Shown one piece after another: positions 50,993 to 60,500 of a stretch of 64,000 bases of DNA; position 1 is the first letter of the stretch; the number at the start of each line of letters is the position of its first letter. Origin of the DNA: an uncultured Phascolarctobacterium sp. (lineage in GTDB: Bacteria; Bacillota; Negativicutes; Acidaminococcales; Acidaminococcaceae); assembly GCA_947629685.1 (NCBI GenBank), contig CANREP010000008.1, positions 1 to 64,000 on the forward strand. The letters run 5' to 3'. The notes beneath the pieces were generated by a model that made no database searches, was not told the DNA's origin, and saw nothing but the letters and a program-made list of their open reading frames with translations. The translations under genes were made by a program, and so were the position numbers.

Positions 50993-51391
50993 TTAAAAAA
51001 TTACATTACTGTGAAGGATTATATTCGCATAAGGTGTAATCTCGCCCGTGCGAATTACTGCTTTCGCTTTAGCAGTAGCCGCCTTAAATGCTTCGTGATC
51101 CTTATCTATGATCCATTGCTGCTGCGGGAAAAGTTCTTTCAGCGCTGCGTACACGTCGGGATTTTTCTCCTGTATTTCTGCAGCAACCTCCACCTTCTCA
51201 ATTTCCATATATTTTGCTACTTCGCTTACAACTTCCATAAAAGAAGGCGTTCCCCATTTCAGTGCCAAATCAATTTTCGGCACGCCTGCCGGTACCGGCA
51301 AGCCGCAGTCACCGATGACGATGGTGTCTGTATGCCCAAGGTCTGCCAACACTTTGGCTATAGAGCTATTTAAAATACCAACTTTCTGCAT
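50993..51391 (-). CDS. rbsD: D-ribose pyranase
   Basis: 132-residue cytoplasmic enzyme that interconverts beta-pyranose and furanose forms of ribose for RbsK. Start MQKVGILNSSIAKVLADLGHTDTIVIGDCGLPVP holds the catalytic histidine region; RTGEITPYANIILHSNVIF is the end. It is next to rbsK with a one-base gap. Confidence 0.96.
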   Translation of the reverse strand: MQKVGILNSSIAKVLADLGHTDTIVIGDCGLPVPAGVPKIDLALKWGTPSFMEVVSEVAKYMEIEKVEVAAEIQEKNPDVYAALKELFPQQQWIIDKDHEAFKAATAKAKAVIRTGEITPYANIILHSNVIF

Positions 51392-51392
51392 C

Positions 51393-52271
51393 TTAAAGCA
51401 TCTCCTCTACTTCTTTTAAATAAGGCATACCGCCCTGCGCACCGATTTTCTGCACGGAAACAGCTGCTGCCGCATTCGCAAAACGGACGCTGTCAGCCAT
51501 ATCCTTGCCTGCCGCACGCGCCACAGCAAAAGCGCCGTTAAAAGTATCTCCTGCGCCGGTAGTATCCACCGGTGTCACCTTGAAAGCCGGCACAATCTGT
51601 ACTTTTCCATTCTCATAATAAGCAACTCCTCTGCTGCCCAAGGTCATCAGTACCTTGCCGGCATAACGGCTCAGAATCGCTTCGGTCGCCATATTCTCAA
51701 ACAGTATTGCTGCTTCATGTTCATTAGGCGTAAGGTAGGTAACTTTTTCCAAAAGTTCCTGCGGAACAGGCGCAACAGGAGCCGGATTGAGCAATACTGG
51801 CACACCCAGCCGCCAACATTTTTCAATCGCATAAGCGATAGCGGCAAAAGGAATTTCATGCTGCAGTAAAACAAGATCCGCTTCCTTGATTTTTGCTTCG
51901 GCCTGGTCTATCAGCTCCGCATCAACCAAATCGTTGGCAGCCTTGATTACAATTATCGTGTTATCATCTTCAGCAACAGTAATATGAGCAGTACCGCTGT
52001 TTTCACCTGGCAGCACTTTGACAAATTCTGTATCAATACCGTTTTGCTGCAGATTTTTGATAATCATTTCACCGTAGACATCATCACCTACGCAGCCCAC
52101 CATGGTAACATCTGCCCCTAAACGCGCTGCTGCCACAGCCTGGTTGGCACCCTTGCCTCCGGGAGAAACAATCAAACGGTTGCCGAAAATTGTTTCGCCG
52201 GGCTTGGCCCATCTGTCACACTCTACTGTAACATCTATATTGCAACTGCCGATAACAACTATTTTAGCCAT
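51393..52271 (-). CDS. rbsK: Ribokinase
   Basis: PfkB-family kinase that phosphorylates ribose to ribose-5-phosphate. KIVVIGSCNIDVTVECDRWAKPGETI, VSPGGKGANQAVAAARLGA (sugar site), ENSGTAHITV, LLNPAPVAPVPQELL, and the catalytic GAGDTFNGAFAVARA near the end. 292 residues from MAKIVV; this start has GAGAGG eight bases upstream. First gene of the ribose operon; no rbsR repressor is adjacent and I could not define its promoter. Confidence 0.96.
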   Translation of the reverse strand: MAKIVVIGSCNIDVTVECDRWAKPGETIFGNRLIVSPGGKGANQAVAAARLGADVTMVGCVGDDVYGEMIIKNLQQNGIDTEFVKVLPGENSGTAHITVAEDDNTIIVIKAANDLVDAELIDQAEAKIKEADLVLLQHEIPFAAIAYAIEKCWRLGVPVLLNPAPVAPVPQELLEKVTYLTPNEHEAAILFENMATEAILSRYAGKVLMTLGSRGVAYYENGKVQIVPAFKVTPVDTTGAGDTFNGAFAVARAAGKDMADSVRFANAAAAVSVQKIGAQGGMPYLKEVEEML

Positions 52272-52379
52272 TTTTCTACCTCTCTGTACAATATATATCA
52301 TCAGTATTAAATAAAAATTCTGATATCTTATTAGACTTCTATCTCAATACTGTATTTTCCTTTTTTTTATAAAAAAATG

Positions 52380-53438
52380 TCAGCTTATTGATAATAAAAG
52401 CTTACAATATGTATCATCAAGTAAATCAGGCTGCAGTAAATCCTCCAGATATGTCAGCTGTTTTCTGCTTGTCTTGGGCTTAGTCCTGCTCCAATAGGCA
52501 ATCTCCAGCTGGAGCAGCAGTAACACGCGCTGCTTCATTCTCTCTCCGGCGTCCTGCAGCAACCAATCATGCCATTGCCTGATAATCTTCAGTTCATCCT
52601 GCATCGTTGCACGTGCCATATTGGCAATAAGATCGCGAATATTAAGCAGCACCGCCCGCAGATATTGACACCGCAAACTTTCACTGAAGCCAGATTTTCC
52701 TGCATAATCAATGAGGATAAAATAGAAATACTGTAATTTCCTGTATGCTGCAAAGGCGTTCTCCACACCGTCCCAGCGGCAATACATCTGCAAATGCAGC
52801 TGCAGCTGCAGTAATACGCTGTTAAGCAGGCTGCTGTCTTTTTTCCGCCATAAAGCCTCAAACAGGCTCAACAATAAAAAGTCACTGACTTCAAACCATT
52901 GTCTTCTGACCATTTGGGCAACCAAGCTGGTCCATTCACTGATAAATTGCGTCAGTACAGCCTTATTGATCGTGCAGCTGACGAAACATACCATCAAACG
53001 CCTTATATACGCAAAAGCAGCTGTAAGCTTTCTGTCACAGACAATAAACGTAATGCTCAGCAAAAAATTGCTCAGCGCATCTGGTTTTTCTCTGTCTGCA
53101 ATCACAACTTTAATAAAGCCTTGCGCCTGCTGCAGCCAACTGCAAAATAACTCTTTTTTTCTCAGCCGAGCAGCCATTGCCAGCATATCTCTCAACGACA
53201 AAAGCACCGTCATGGAATCATCAGAATTATCTGCTGCTTCCAGCAGCTGCCGGAAACATTGTACTGCATAATCTTCCGAAGCGTATTTCAACGCCAGACA
53301 TCCATACAAGCTTATCTGTTGGATATGTTGCGGCCTATCATCAGCTACAGCCTTATGTAAAGCAGAAAAAGACTGCTCTAAAATATACTGCCACTTATCA
53401 GTTTCCGTAACAGTTATATCTAAATCAGTCTTTTCCAT
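52380..53438 (-). CDS. Hypothetical protein, all-helical, unrecognised
   Basis: 352 residues with no signal peptide, long amphipathic helices rich in Leu, Ala, Gln and Arg, and many aromatic residues; no membrane segment is certain. Repeated helical pairs such as QHIQQISLYGCLALKYASEDYAVQCFRQLLEAADNS suggest a tetratricopeptide or HEAT-like scaffold, but I see no clear repeat consensus. It follows pyk by 15 bases on the same strand, so it is in the pyruvate kinase transcript. No family name is offered; a regulator or adaptor is one guess. Confidence 0.65.
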   Translation of the reverse strand: MEKTDLDITVTETDKWQYILEQSFSALHKAVADDRPQHIQQISLYGCLALKYASEDYAVQCFRQLLEAADNSDDSMTVLLSLRDMLAMAARLRKKELFCSWLQQAQGFIKVVIADREKPDALSNFLLSITFIVCDRKLTAAFAYIRRLMVCFVSCTINKAVLTQFISEWTSLVAQMVRRQWFEVSDFLLLSLFEALWRKKDSSLLNSVLLQLQLHLQMYCRWDGVENAFAAYRKLQYFYFILIDYAGKSGFSESLRCQYLRAVLLNIRDLIANMARATMQDELKIIRQWHDWLLQDAGERMKQRVLLLLQLEIAYWSRTKPKTSRKQLTYLEDLLQPDLLDDTYCKLLLSIS

Positions 53439-53453
53439 AACTTCACCGCCAGC

Positions 53454-55205
53454 TTACAAATTTATTTTTCCTTCGTAAACAACTCCTGAAACAGTATCCA
53501 CTGTCACCAGCTGACCGTCACGCAGGATATCGACTGCAGCGGCAGCTCCTACGATAACCGGTATTCCGCAGGTTACGCCGACAATCGCCGTTGTTGAAGT
53601 AAGACCGCCTTCCTGCGCAATAATTGCCGCCGCCTTTTTGGAAGCAGCAGCAACAAATTCGTCATCCAATATATCTACCACCAGAATATCACCCTGCTGC
53701 AGCTTTTCGGTAAAATCAGCCGCACTCACAGCCCGGCAAACTTTGCCGCTGACAGATACTCTGCCGATGCCGGTACCTGCTACCAGTTTATTGCCCACAT
53801 TAACCACCTTGATTAAATTGGTACTGCCAGTCATACCTACCGGCACGCCTGCAGTAATCACCACACAGGAACCATCCTTAATAACATTATGCTGTAAAGC
53901 ACATTCCAACGACAGGTCGATTATCTCATCCGTGCTGTCTGAAGACGGCCCCAGTAATGGCTGTACGCCCCAATACAGCTGCATAGCCCGCACCTTTTCA
54001 GGCAGGCGCGATACTGCGATAACCGGCGCCTGAGGTTTGTATTTGGCAATCATTCTGGCCGTAAAACCTGTTTCGGTAATGGTCAGGATATTATCGGCCT
54101 GCAATTCCTGCGCAATCTGCACCGTAGCATGACTGATCGCATCTGTAGCATGAATACTGTCACTGATGCCTTTCTTACGGAAAATGGCAGCATAATCAAG
54201 AGCAGCCTCCGTGCGCTCCGCAATCTTGGCCATGGTCTGCACTGCTTCCAAAGGATATTTTCCGGAAGCAGTTTCACCGCTCAGCATAATGACATCGGTT
54301 CCGTCAAAAATAGAATTAGCTACATCGCTGGCTTCTGCACGGGTAGCACGATAGCTGTGCATCATACTTTCCAGCATCTGCGTCGCTGTAACTACCGGTT
54401 TGCCGGCCCTGTTGCAGGCAGCAATGATTTCTTTCTGTACCAGCGGTACAACCTCGTAGGGAATTTCCACTCCGAGATCCCCTCTGGCAACCATTATACC
54501 GTCAGATACATTGATTATTTCTTCAATGTGCCTTACGCCAGCTTCATTCTCAATTTTGGAAATGATACCCATAGACGAGCCTTCTTTTTCCAAAACCTTG
54601 CGGATAGCCAGCACATCGTCGGCTTTCTGCACAAAAGAAGCGGCAATATAATCCATGTCATTTCTGGCTGCAAAACATATATCAGCCTTATCCTGTTCGG
54701 AAAGGAAAGGCAGCTGCAGTTCTATACCCGGGCAAGCCACGCGTTTGCGTGAGCTCAGCTCACCGCCGTGAGTTACTTTGGTATGGATAATATTGTCTTC
54801 AATACCAGTCACTTCTAAAGAAAGTAAACCGTCTGACAATAATATCTTACTGCCGCATCCTACTTCAGCAGGCAATCCGGCATAATTTACCGAAGCAATT
54901 TTTTCGTTGCCTATAATTTCTTCTGTAGTCAGAGAAAATTCTGCACCTTCCTGCAAGTAGACACTACCAGCAGCAAAATTTCCCAGCCGCATTTCCGGCC
55001 CTCTGGTATCGGCAATACAAGCCACAGTCTTGCCGGCTTTAGCAGCCGCTTCTCTTACCAGCTGCAATCTGGCTGCATGATCCTGATGCGAGCCGTGAGA
55101 AAAATTAAAACGCGCTAAGTCCATACCGGCATACAGCATCTTTTCCAGCAGGCCAACATCGTCGGTACTGGGACCAACTGTACAGATAATTTTAGTTTTT
55201 TTCAT
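53454..55205 (-). CDS. pyk: Pyruvate kinase with C-terminal PEP-utilising domain
   Basis: Converts PEP and ADP to pyruvate and ATP. Start KKTKIICTVGPSTDDVGLLEKML, the MARGDLGVEIPYEVVPLVQKEIIAACN active-site block with ATQMLESM, and the regulatory domain after residue 350. From about 480 to 583 an extra domain resembles the phosphohistidine domain of PEP synthase: GDILVVDILDDEFVAAASKKAAAIIAQEGGLTSTTAIVGVTCGIPVIVGA. Its usual TSH active-site histidine appears as Thr (GGLTSTTA), so it is unlikely to be phosphorylated. This extended form is common in Bacillota. It lies 14 bases after a small DUF2007-like gene. Confidence 0.96.
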   Translation of the reverse strand: MKKTKIICTVGPSTDDVGLLEKMLYAGMDLARFNFSHGSHQDHAARLQLVREAAAKAGKTVACIADTRGPEMRLGNFAAGSVYLQEGAEFSLTTEEIIGNEKIASVNYAGLPAEVGCGSKILLSDGLLSLEVTGIEDNIIHTKVTHGGELSSRKRVACPGIELQLPFLSEQDKADICFAARNDMDYIAASFVQKADDVLAIRKVLEKEGSSMGIISKIENEAGVRHIEEIINVSDGIMVARGDLGVEIPYEVVPLVQKEIIAACNRAGKPVVTATQMLESMMHSYRATRAEASDVANSIFDGTDVIMLSGETASGKYPLEAVQTMAKIAERTEAALDYAAIFRKKGISDSIHATDAISHATVQIAQELQADNILTITETGFTARMIAKYKPQAPVIAVSRLPEKVRAMQLYWGVQPLLGPSSDSTDEIIDLSLECALQHNVIKDGSCVVITAGVPVGMTGSTNLIKVVNVGNKLVAGTGIGRVSVSGKVCRAVSAADFTEKLQQGDILVVDILDDEFVAAASKKAAAIIAQEGGLTSTTAIVGVTCGIPVIVGAAAAVDILRDGQLVTVDTVSGVVYEGKINL

Positions 55206-55219
55206 AACAGAAATCCCCG

Positions 55220-55414
55220 CTAACCTTTAAATTTATGCTCGCAAAGAACTTCGTAAGCGTCTTCCGCTTCTGAAAACGGAACACATATTTCATAAGCTTT
55301 ATTATGCTTGCCTCCGGCCGCCTTTACCCTGATCAGGAACCCGTTGGCCGTAAGCATTTCTTTTATTTTTTCCGCATTCTCTTCATTTTGCTCAATATAT
55401 ACAACTTTCCACAT
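55220..55414 (-). CDS. Small DUF2007-like protein
   Basis: 64 residues, MWKVVYIEQNEENAEKIKEM at the start, then GFLIRVK and a C-terminal YEICVPFSEAEDAYEVLCEH. This resembles the DUF2007 (putative signal-transducing) family: two short beta-alpha units. Start taken at MWKVVY because GGAGG is ten bases upstream. It lies between etfA and pyk; similar small genes stand beside glycolytic genes in clostridia-like genomes. Function unknown. Confidence 0.75.
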   Translation of the reverse strand: MWKVVYIEQNEENAEKIKEMLTANGFLIRVKAAGGKHNKAYEICVPFSEAEDAYEVLCEHKFKG

Positions 55415-55436
55415 GGGAAGCTTCCTCCGGCAAAAC

Positions 55437-56633
55437 TCAGGCTTCTTTATAGGCTTTGATTTTGGCAATCAGCTTAGGCAGGATTTCCTTAATATCACCG
55501 ACGATGCCATACTGTGCAATCTTGAAGATAGGCGCATTAGCGTCTTTATTGATGGCAATAATGATATCTGAAGCGTTCATACCGGAAATATGCTGGATAG
55601 CACCAGAAATACCGCAGGCAAAATAAATCTTCGGAGTTACAGTCTTGCCGGACTGACCTACCTGCTGACCGTGTCCGATCCAACCTTCGTCAACTACGGC
55701 ACGAGAACCGGCAATAGCGCCATTTTCAAACAGAGCTGCCAATTCTTCCAGCAGCTTGAAGTTATCAACACAACCCATACCGCGTCCGCCGGAGCAGATT
55801 ACTTCTGCGTCTTCAATTTTTATAGAACCGCTTGTTGTTAAAGCTTCTTTGTGCAGCAATTCTACTGAGGATGCTTTAACATCTTGAACGGTAAAGCTGA
55901 TAATCTCGCCGGTACGGGATGCGTCAGCAGCGGCAGCTTTGAAGACTTTAGGACGCACGGTGCCCATCTGCGGACGATGCTCGTCACAGAGGATGGTAGC
56001 AAGGATATTGCCGCCCAAGGCCGGACGAGTCCATTCAACAATATTGTTTTCCGCTGCAATGTCCAGGGCAGTGCAGTCTGCGCACAGGCCGGTATGCAGT
56101 CTTGCTGCTACGCGGGGAGCAAAATCACGTCCGTCTGCAGTAGCGCCGAACAGCACTGCATTAGGCTTATAGGCTTCTGCCAGCTGGCAGAAAGCATCTG
56201 TATATAAATCTGTATTATAGTCAGCATAACGACTGTCAGTAATAACATATACTTTGTCTGCACCTGCCGCAATCAGCTTCTGCGGAATATCGGCAGCATC
56301 AGCAGCAATCAGAACGGCGCAGCATTTTTCACCGGCTTTTTTTGCCAGCTCTGCAGTTACTCCCAGCAGTTCATAAGTAACGCCGACAGGCTCGCTGTCT
56401 TCCAGTTCAGCCATGACCCACAGGTCGCTGCCTTCATTATTTTTTACTTCACGCACAACCGCTTCGCGGGAAATAGCTTCCACCGGGCATTCGTTAATGC
56501 AGGCGCCGCAGGAAATACATTGCTCGGCGTCCACAGCCGCTTTACCGTCTTGCATACTCAAAGCTCCTACCGGGCACACTGCTACGCAGGATTCACAACC
56601 TATACATTTTTCTCTATCTACAAAAACTGCCAT
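55437..56633 (-). CDS. etfA: Electron transfer flavoprotein alpha subunit with N-terminal ferredoxin domain
   Basis: 398 residues. Residues about 5-60 hold two [4Fe-4S] motifs, CIGCESCVAVCPVGAL and CISCGACINECPVEAI. The middle contains VMAELEDSEPVGVTYELLG, and the C-terminal FAD-binding block has SRAVVDEGWIGHGQQVGQSGKTVTPKIYFACGISGAIQHISGM. The fused ferredoxin is found in EtfA partners of electron-bifurcating caffeyl-CoA and lactate dehydrogenase systems (CarE, LctC type), whereas simple EtfA lacks it. No dehydrogenase gene is adjacent here, so the partner is unknown. Paired with etfB 11 bases upstream. Confidence 0.95.
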   Translation of the reverse strand: MAVFVDREKCIGCESCVAVCPVGALSMQDGKAAVDAEQCISCGACINECPVEAISREAVVREVKNNEGSDLWVMAELEDSEPVGVTYELLGVTAELAKKAGEKCCAVLIAADAADIPQKLIAAGADKVYVITDSRYADYNTDLYTDAFCQLAEAYKPNAVLFGATADGRDFAPRVAARLHTGLCADCTALDIAAENNIVEWTRPALGGNILATILCDEHRPQMGTVRPKVFKAAAADASRTGEIISFTVQDVKASSVELLHKEALTTSGSIKIEDAEVICSGGRGMGCVDNFKLLEELAALFENGAIAGSRAVVDEGWIGHGQQVGQSGKTVTPKIYFACGISGAIQHISGMNASDIIIAINKDANAPIFKIAQYGIVGDIKEILPKLIAKIKAYKEA

Positions 56634-56644
56634 TTTCTTTCACC

Positions 56645-57439
56645 TCAGCGAGTAATAATTTTAGCTTCAACAAGCTTGTCAAATAACATATCTACAGCTT
56701 TATCAGTATCTTCTTCGTTGATAATTTCACTTTCCACTACTGGTACTTCAGGTGTGAATACCTTTTTTACCTTAGTAGGAGAACCGGAAAGGCCGACAAG
56801 CTTGGTGTCAATAGCCAAATCAGCTACCGTCAGAGTGGAAATAACAGCCTTGCGCGCTTTCATTTTACCTTTGATGCTGGCAAAGCGCGGCTCTTTTTCA
56901 GCCCTGGTAACAGTTACCAAAAGCGGAGCAGCGCAGGCGAGAGTCTGCACGCTGCTTTCATTTTCGCGTACAACAACAAATCTGCCGTCAGCAAACTCGA
57001 CTTTCAAAGCGCCGGTAATCTGAGGAATACCCAGATGTTCTGCCATTTCAGGACCAACCTGCGCAGTATCGCCGTCAACAGCCTGCTTACCGCACATTAC
57101 CAGGTCATAACCGCCGATATGTTTTACAGCGGCCGCCAGGGCGATACTGGTAGCCAGTGTATCGGAGCCGGCCAGCGCACGGTCGCTCAGCAGAATACCG
57201 TCGTCAGCACCCATAGCGATAGCTTCTTTTAAAATATCAGTTGCCTGCGGCAGACCCATAGTAAGTACGGTAACCTTGGCACCTTCTTTATCCTTCAGCA
57301 TCAGCGCGGTTTCCAACGCCTGTCTGTCAAAAGGATTCATGATGTTTTCTACACCGTCACGCACTAAAGTATTGGTTTCTGGATTTAATTTTACCGCTTC
57401 TGTATCCGGTACTTGTTTAAGACAAACTATAATATTCAT
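56645..57439 (-). CDS. etfB: Electron transfer flavoprotein beta subunit
   Basis: FAD/AMP-binding subunit of the ETF dimer. MNIIVCLKQVPDTEAVKLN, VENIMNPFDRQALETALMLKD, VLTMGLPQATDILKEAIAMGADDGILLSD and MCGKQAVDGDTAQVGPEMAEHLGIPQ are the ETF-beta core. 264 residues from the ATG that has AAGGAGG upstream; a start nine codons earlier has no ribosome site. Bifurcating forms keep an extra NADH-linked loop; whether this one does is not clear. Promoter and a 16-bp palindrome lie upstream. Confidence 0.95.
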   Translation of the reverse strand: MNIIVCLKQVPDTEAVKLNPETNTLVRDGVENIMNPFDRQALETALMLKDKEGAKVTVLTMGLPQATDILKEAIAMGADDGILLSDRALAGSDTLATSIALAAAVKHIGGYDLVMCGKQAVDGDTAQVGPEMAEHLGIPQITGALKVEFADGRFVVVRENESSVQTLACAAPLLVTVTRAEKEPRFASIKGKMKARKAVISTLTVADLAIDTKLVGLSGSPTKVKKVFTPEVPVVESEIINEEDTDKAVDMLFDKLVEAKIITR

Positions 57440-57480
57440 GAGCAACCTCCTTGCGCATACTAACAAAATATTTTCTCTTT

Positions 57481-57510
57481 ATTGTAACATTTTTACAGTT
57501 ATACTTGCAA
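57481..57510 (-). promoter_or_regulatory. Promoter of etfBA with operator over the -35
   Basis: TTGCAA at 57505-57510, 18 bases, TACAAT at 57481-57486 on the minus strand. The -35 is the centre of the palindrome at 57500-57515. Confidence 0.55.
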
Positions 57511-57515
57511 GTATA
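57500..57515. promoter_or_regulatory. Perfect 16-bp palindrome upstream of etfBA
   Basis: TATACTTG and CAAGTATA abut without spacer, a perfect inverted repeat over the probable etfBA -35. This is the layout of a repressor site. The regulator is unknown and no regulator gene is adjacent. Confidence 0.6.
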
Positions 57516-57531
57516 CCTAATATTTTCTTCT

Positions 57532-60500
57532 TTAAAGAAAACAATTCTCACCCAAAACTTTTTCAATCGCTGCTTTAAAACCTTCTGCAGTACTGTCTAC
57601 CCAGAAAGAAGGATTGGTTTTAATTACTTTACGCGAGCCCTGCAAATGCAGATAAACCACGTCATTGCCCCTGAAACGGCTGAATACTTTGGCAAGCTCC
57701 CGCTGCACCAGCGGGTTTTCCAAATAAGGCGCTATCTTTATTCTTACTTCGCCTGCGCTCTTGCTGAGCTTGACAACCTTGGCAGCATTAACGCTCCTGC
57801 TGCGTTCATCTATATTCATGCGTCCTTCGACAATTACAATATTTTCTTTGTACATCTCTTTCAGGCAGGAATGATAAACGGTCGGGAACACCAAGACTTC
57901 TATACGTCCAGTATAGTCCTCTAAGGTCAGCACAGCCATGGTATCGCCTCTCTTAGTCGTCTTAATCACACACTCAGAGATAATACCGGCTACATTTATA
58001 TGTTGTCCGTCTGCAACATTATTTTCATTTTGCAGCCAGTAAAGAGGCGTATACTTGCTCAGCACTTCTTTATATTCGTCCAGCGGATGTCCTGTCACAT
58101 AAAAGCCGATCAGTTCTTTTTCATTCTGCAATACATTAGCGCGCGGCATTTCCTCTAAGTCAGGTAGCTTAATATCGTTTATTTCTGTAAAACTGTCTTC
58201 GCTGTCGTCAAAAAGCCCCATCTGTCCGCAGGCATAATCTTTCTGATAGCTGGCGCCAAGATCCTCTGCCTGTTCGGCAATGGCCAGCAGCTGAGACCGC
58301 TTGGCCCCGAAAGAATCCATAGCTCCGCATTTTATGAGGTTTTCCACTACTCTTTTGTTTACCAGCCGCATATTCACGCGCCTGCAGAAATCAACCAGAC
58401 CGGTAAATTCTCCACCTTCTGCACGGGCCCGGATAATTTCCTTGACAGCCGCTTCCCCGGCGCTTTTGATGCCGGCCAGTCCGAAACGGATAGAATTTCC
58501 TTTATGAACGGTAAAATCAAAACCGCTTTCATTAACATCCGGAGGTAAAATCTGGATGTTAGCATTGCGGCAGATAGAAATATACCAGCTGAGCTTATCG
58601 GCATCACTGATGATGCTGTTCAAAAACGCCGCCATATACTGGGCCGGCCAATGCGCTTTAAGGTAAGCTGTCTGATAAGCAACCAAGGCATAGGCTACCG
58701 AGTGAGATTTATTGAATCCATAACCGGCAAAATGCTGCAGCAAGGAAAATATTCTGTCGCTGAGCTCTTCGGAAATATTATTGATCTTGCGTGCCCCCTG
58801 GATAAAGGCTTCACGCATGGAATCCAGTTCCTTAGCTTTCTTTTTGCCCATAGCGCGCCGCAGGATATCTGCCTGTCCCAGCGTAAAACCCGCCAATACG
58901 GAAGTAATCTGCATTACCTGCTCCTGATAAAGGATGACGCCGTAAGTATCGGCAAGAATGGGCTCCATTAACGGATGCAGTATCTGCGCAGTCCTGCGTC
59001 CGTGCCTGCCTGCAATAAAATCTTCGGCCATACCTGTTCCCAGCGGCCCCGGACGATACAAAGCCACCAGCGGGATCAAGTCCTCGAAGCTTTCTGGCGC
59101 CAAATCCATGACCAGCTTGGTAATACCGGCGGATTCCAGCTGGAATACGCCGTAGGTATCACCGTCACAAAGCATCCTGCAAGTTTTTTTATCAGCCAGT
59201 GGTATATTATCAATATCTATTTTCTCTCCAGTAGTCTCGGCAATAAACCGAATCGTATCACCGATAACGGTCAGAGTACGCAGCCCCAGGAAATCCATTT
59301 TCAGCAGACCGAGATTTTCCACCTTATCTTTATCATACTGAGTAATGACCGAGCCTTCACTGCCCAGCTGCAGCGGCACATAATCCTTAAGATCCTGCGG
59401 TGCGATAATAACGCCGGCCGCATGGGTACCTGCGTTACGAGGCATACCTTCCACGCTCTTTGCCAGGTCGATAAGACGATGTACTTCTTCGTTTTGCTCA
59501 TACAAATCATGCAAATCGTTATTGCCGGCTAAAGCCTTATCTAAAGTTATTCCCAACTCACGTGGAATCTTCTTAGCGACTTCGTCTACCGCGCCATAGG
59601 TCATCCCTAACGCGCGTCCTACATCACGTACCGCCGCCCTGGCCTGCAAGGTACCGAAAGTAATAATCTGAGCTACGCGTTCCTGCCCATAGCGCCGCAC
59701 CACATAATCCAGCACCTGGTCACGTTTCACGTAACAAAAATCTGTATCTATATCCGGCATACTGACACGTTCAGGATTTAAAAAACGTTCAAACAGCAGG
59801 TGATATTTCAACGGGTCTATATTGGTAATCCCCAAAAGATAAGCGACAATACTGCCTGCAGCACTGCCCCTGCCAGGGCCTACAGGTATATCATGTTTTT
59901 TACAATAGTCGATAAAATCCCATACGATGAGGAAGTAACAGGAATAACCCATCGTCCTGATGATATCAAGCTCAAAATCAAGCCGCTTTAAAACTTCTTC
60001 ACTATCCGCCCCATACTTGGCAGGAATAGCTTCACGACACAAATACAATAAATATTCATTAGCATCAACAAAACCTTCCGGGATAGGAAATTCCGGCAGC
60101 AACAGCTTACCAAACTCCAGCTCCACATGACAGCGCTCAGCTATCAGCTGCGTATTTGTCAGCGCCTCCGGGCAATCGCTGAACAGCTCTGCCATTTCTT
60201 CATAGCTTTTCAGATAAAACTCATCATTAGGAAAGCGCATACGTTCGGGCGCATCCACCGTGCTGTTAGTCTGGATGCACATCAACACGTCCTGAGCTTC
60301 GGCATCTTTTTTCCTTACATAATGCAAGTCGTTAGTAGCGACAAGCCCCAGTCCAAACTCCTCTGCCAACAGTTTTAAACCGCGGTTAATTTTCTTATCT
60401 TCCGGCAGGCTGTGATCCTGGATTTCAAGGAAATAATTCTCCTTACCGAAAATATCTATATACTCACTGACAGCCCGTCTGGCTCCGTCCATATTATCCT

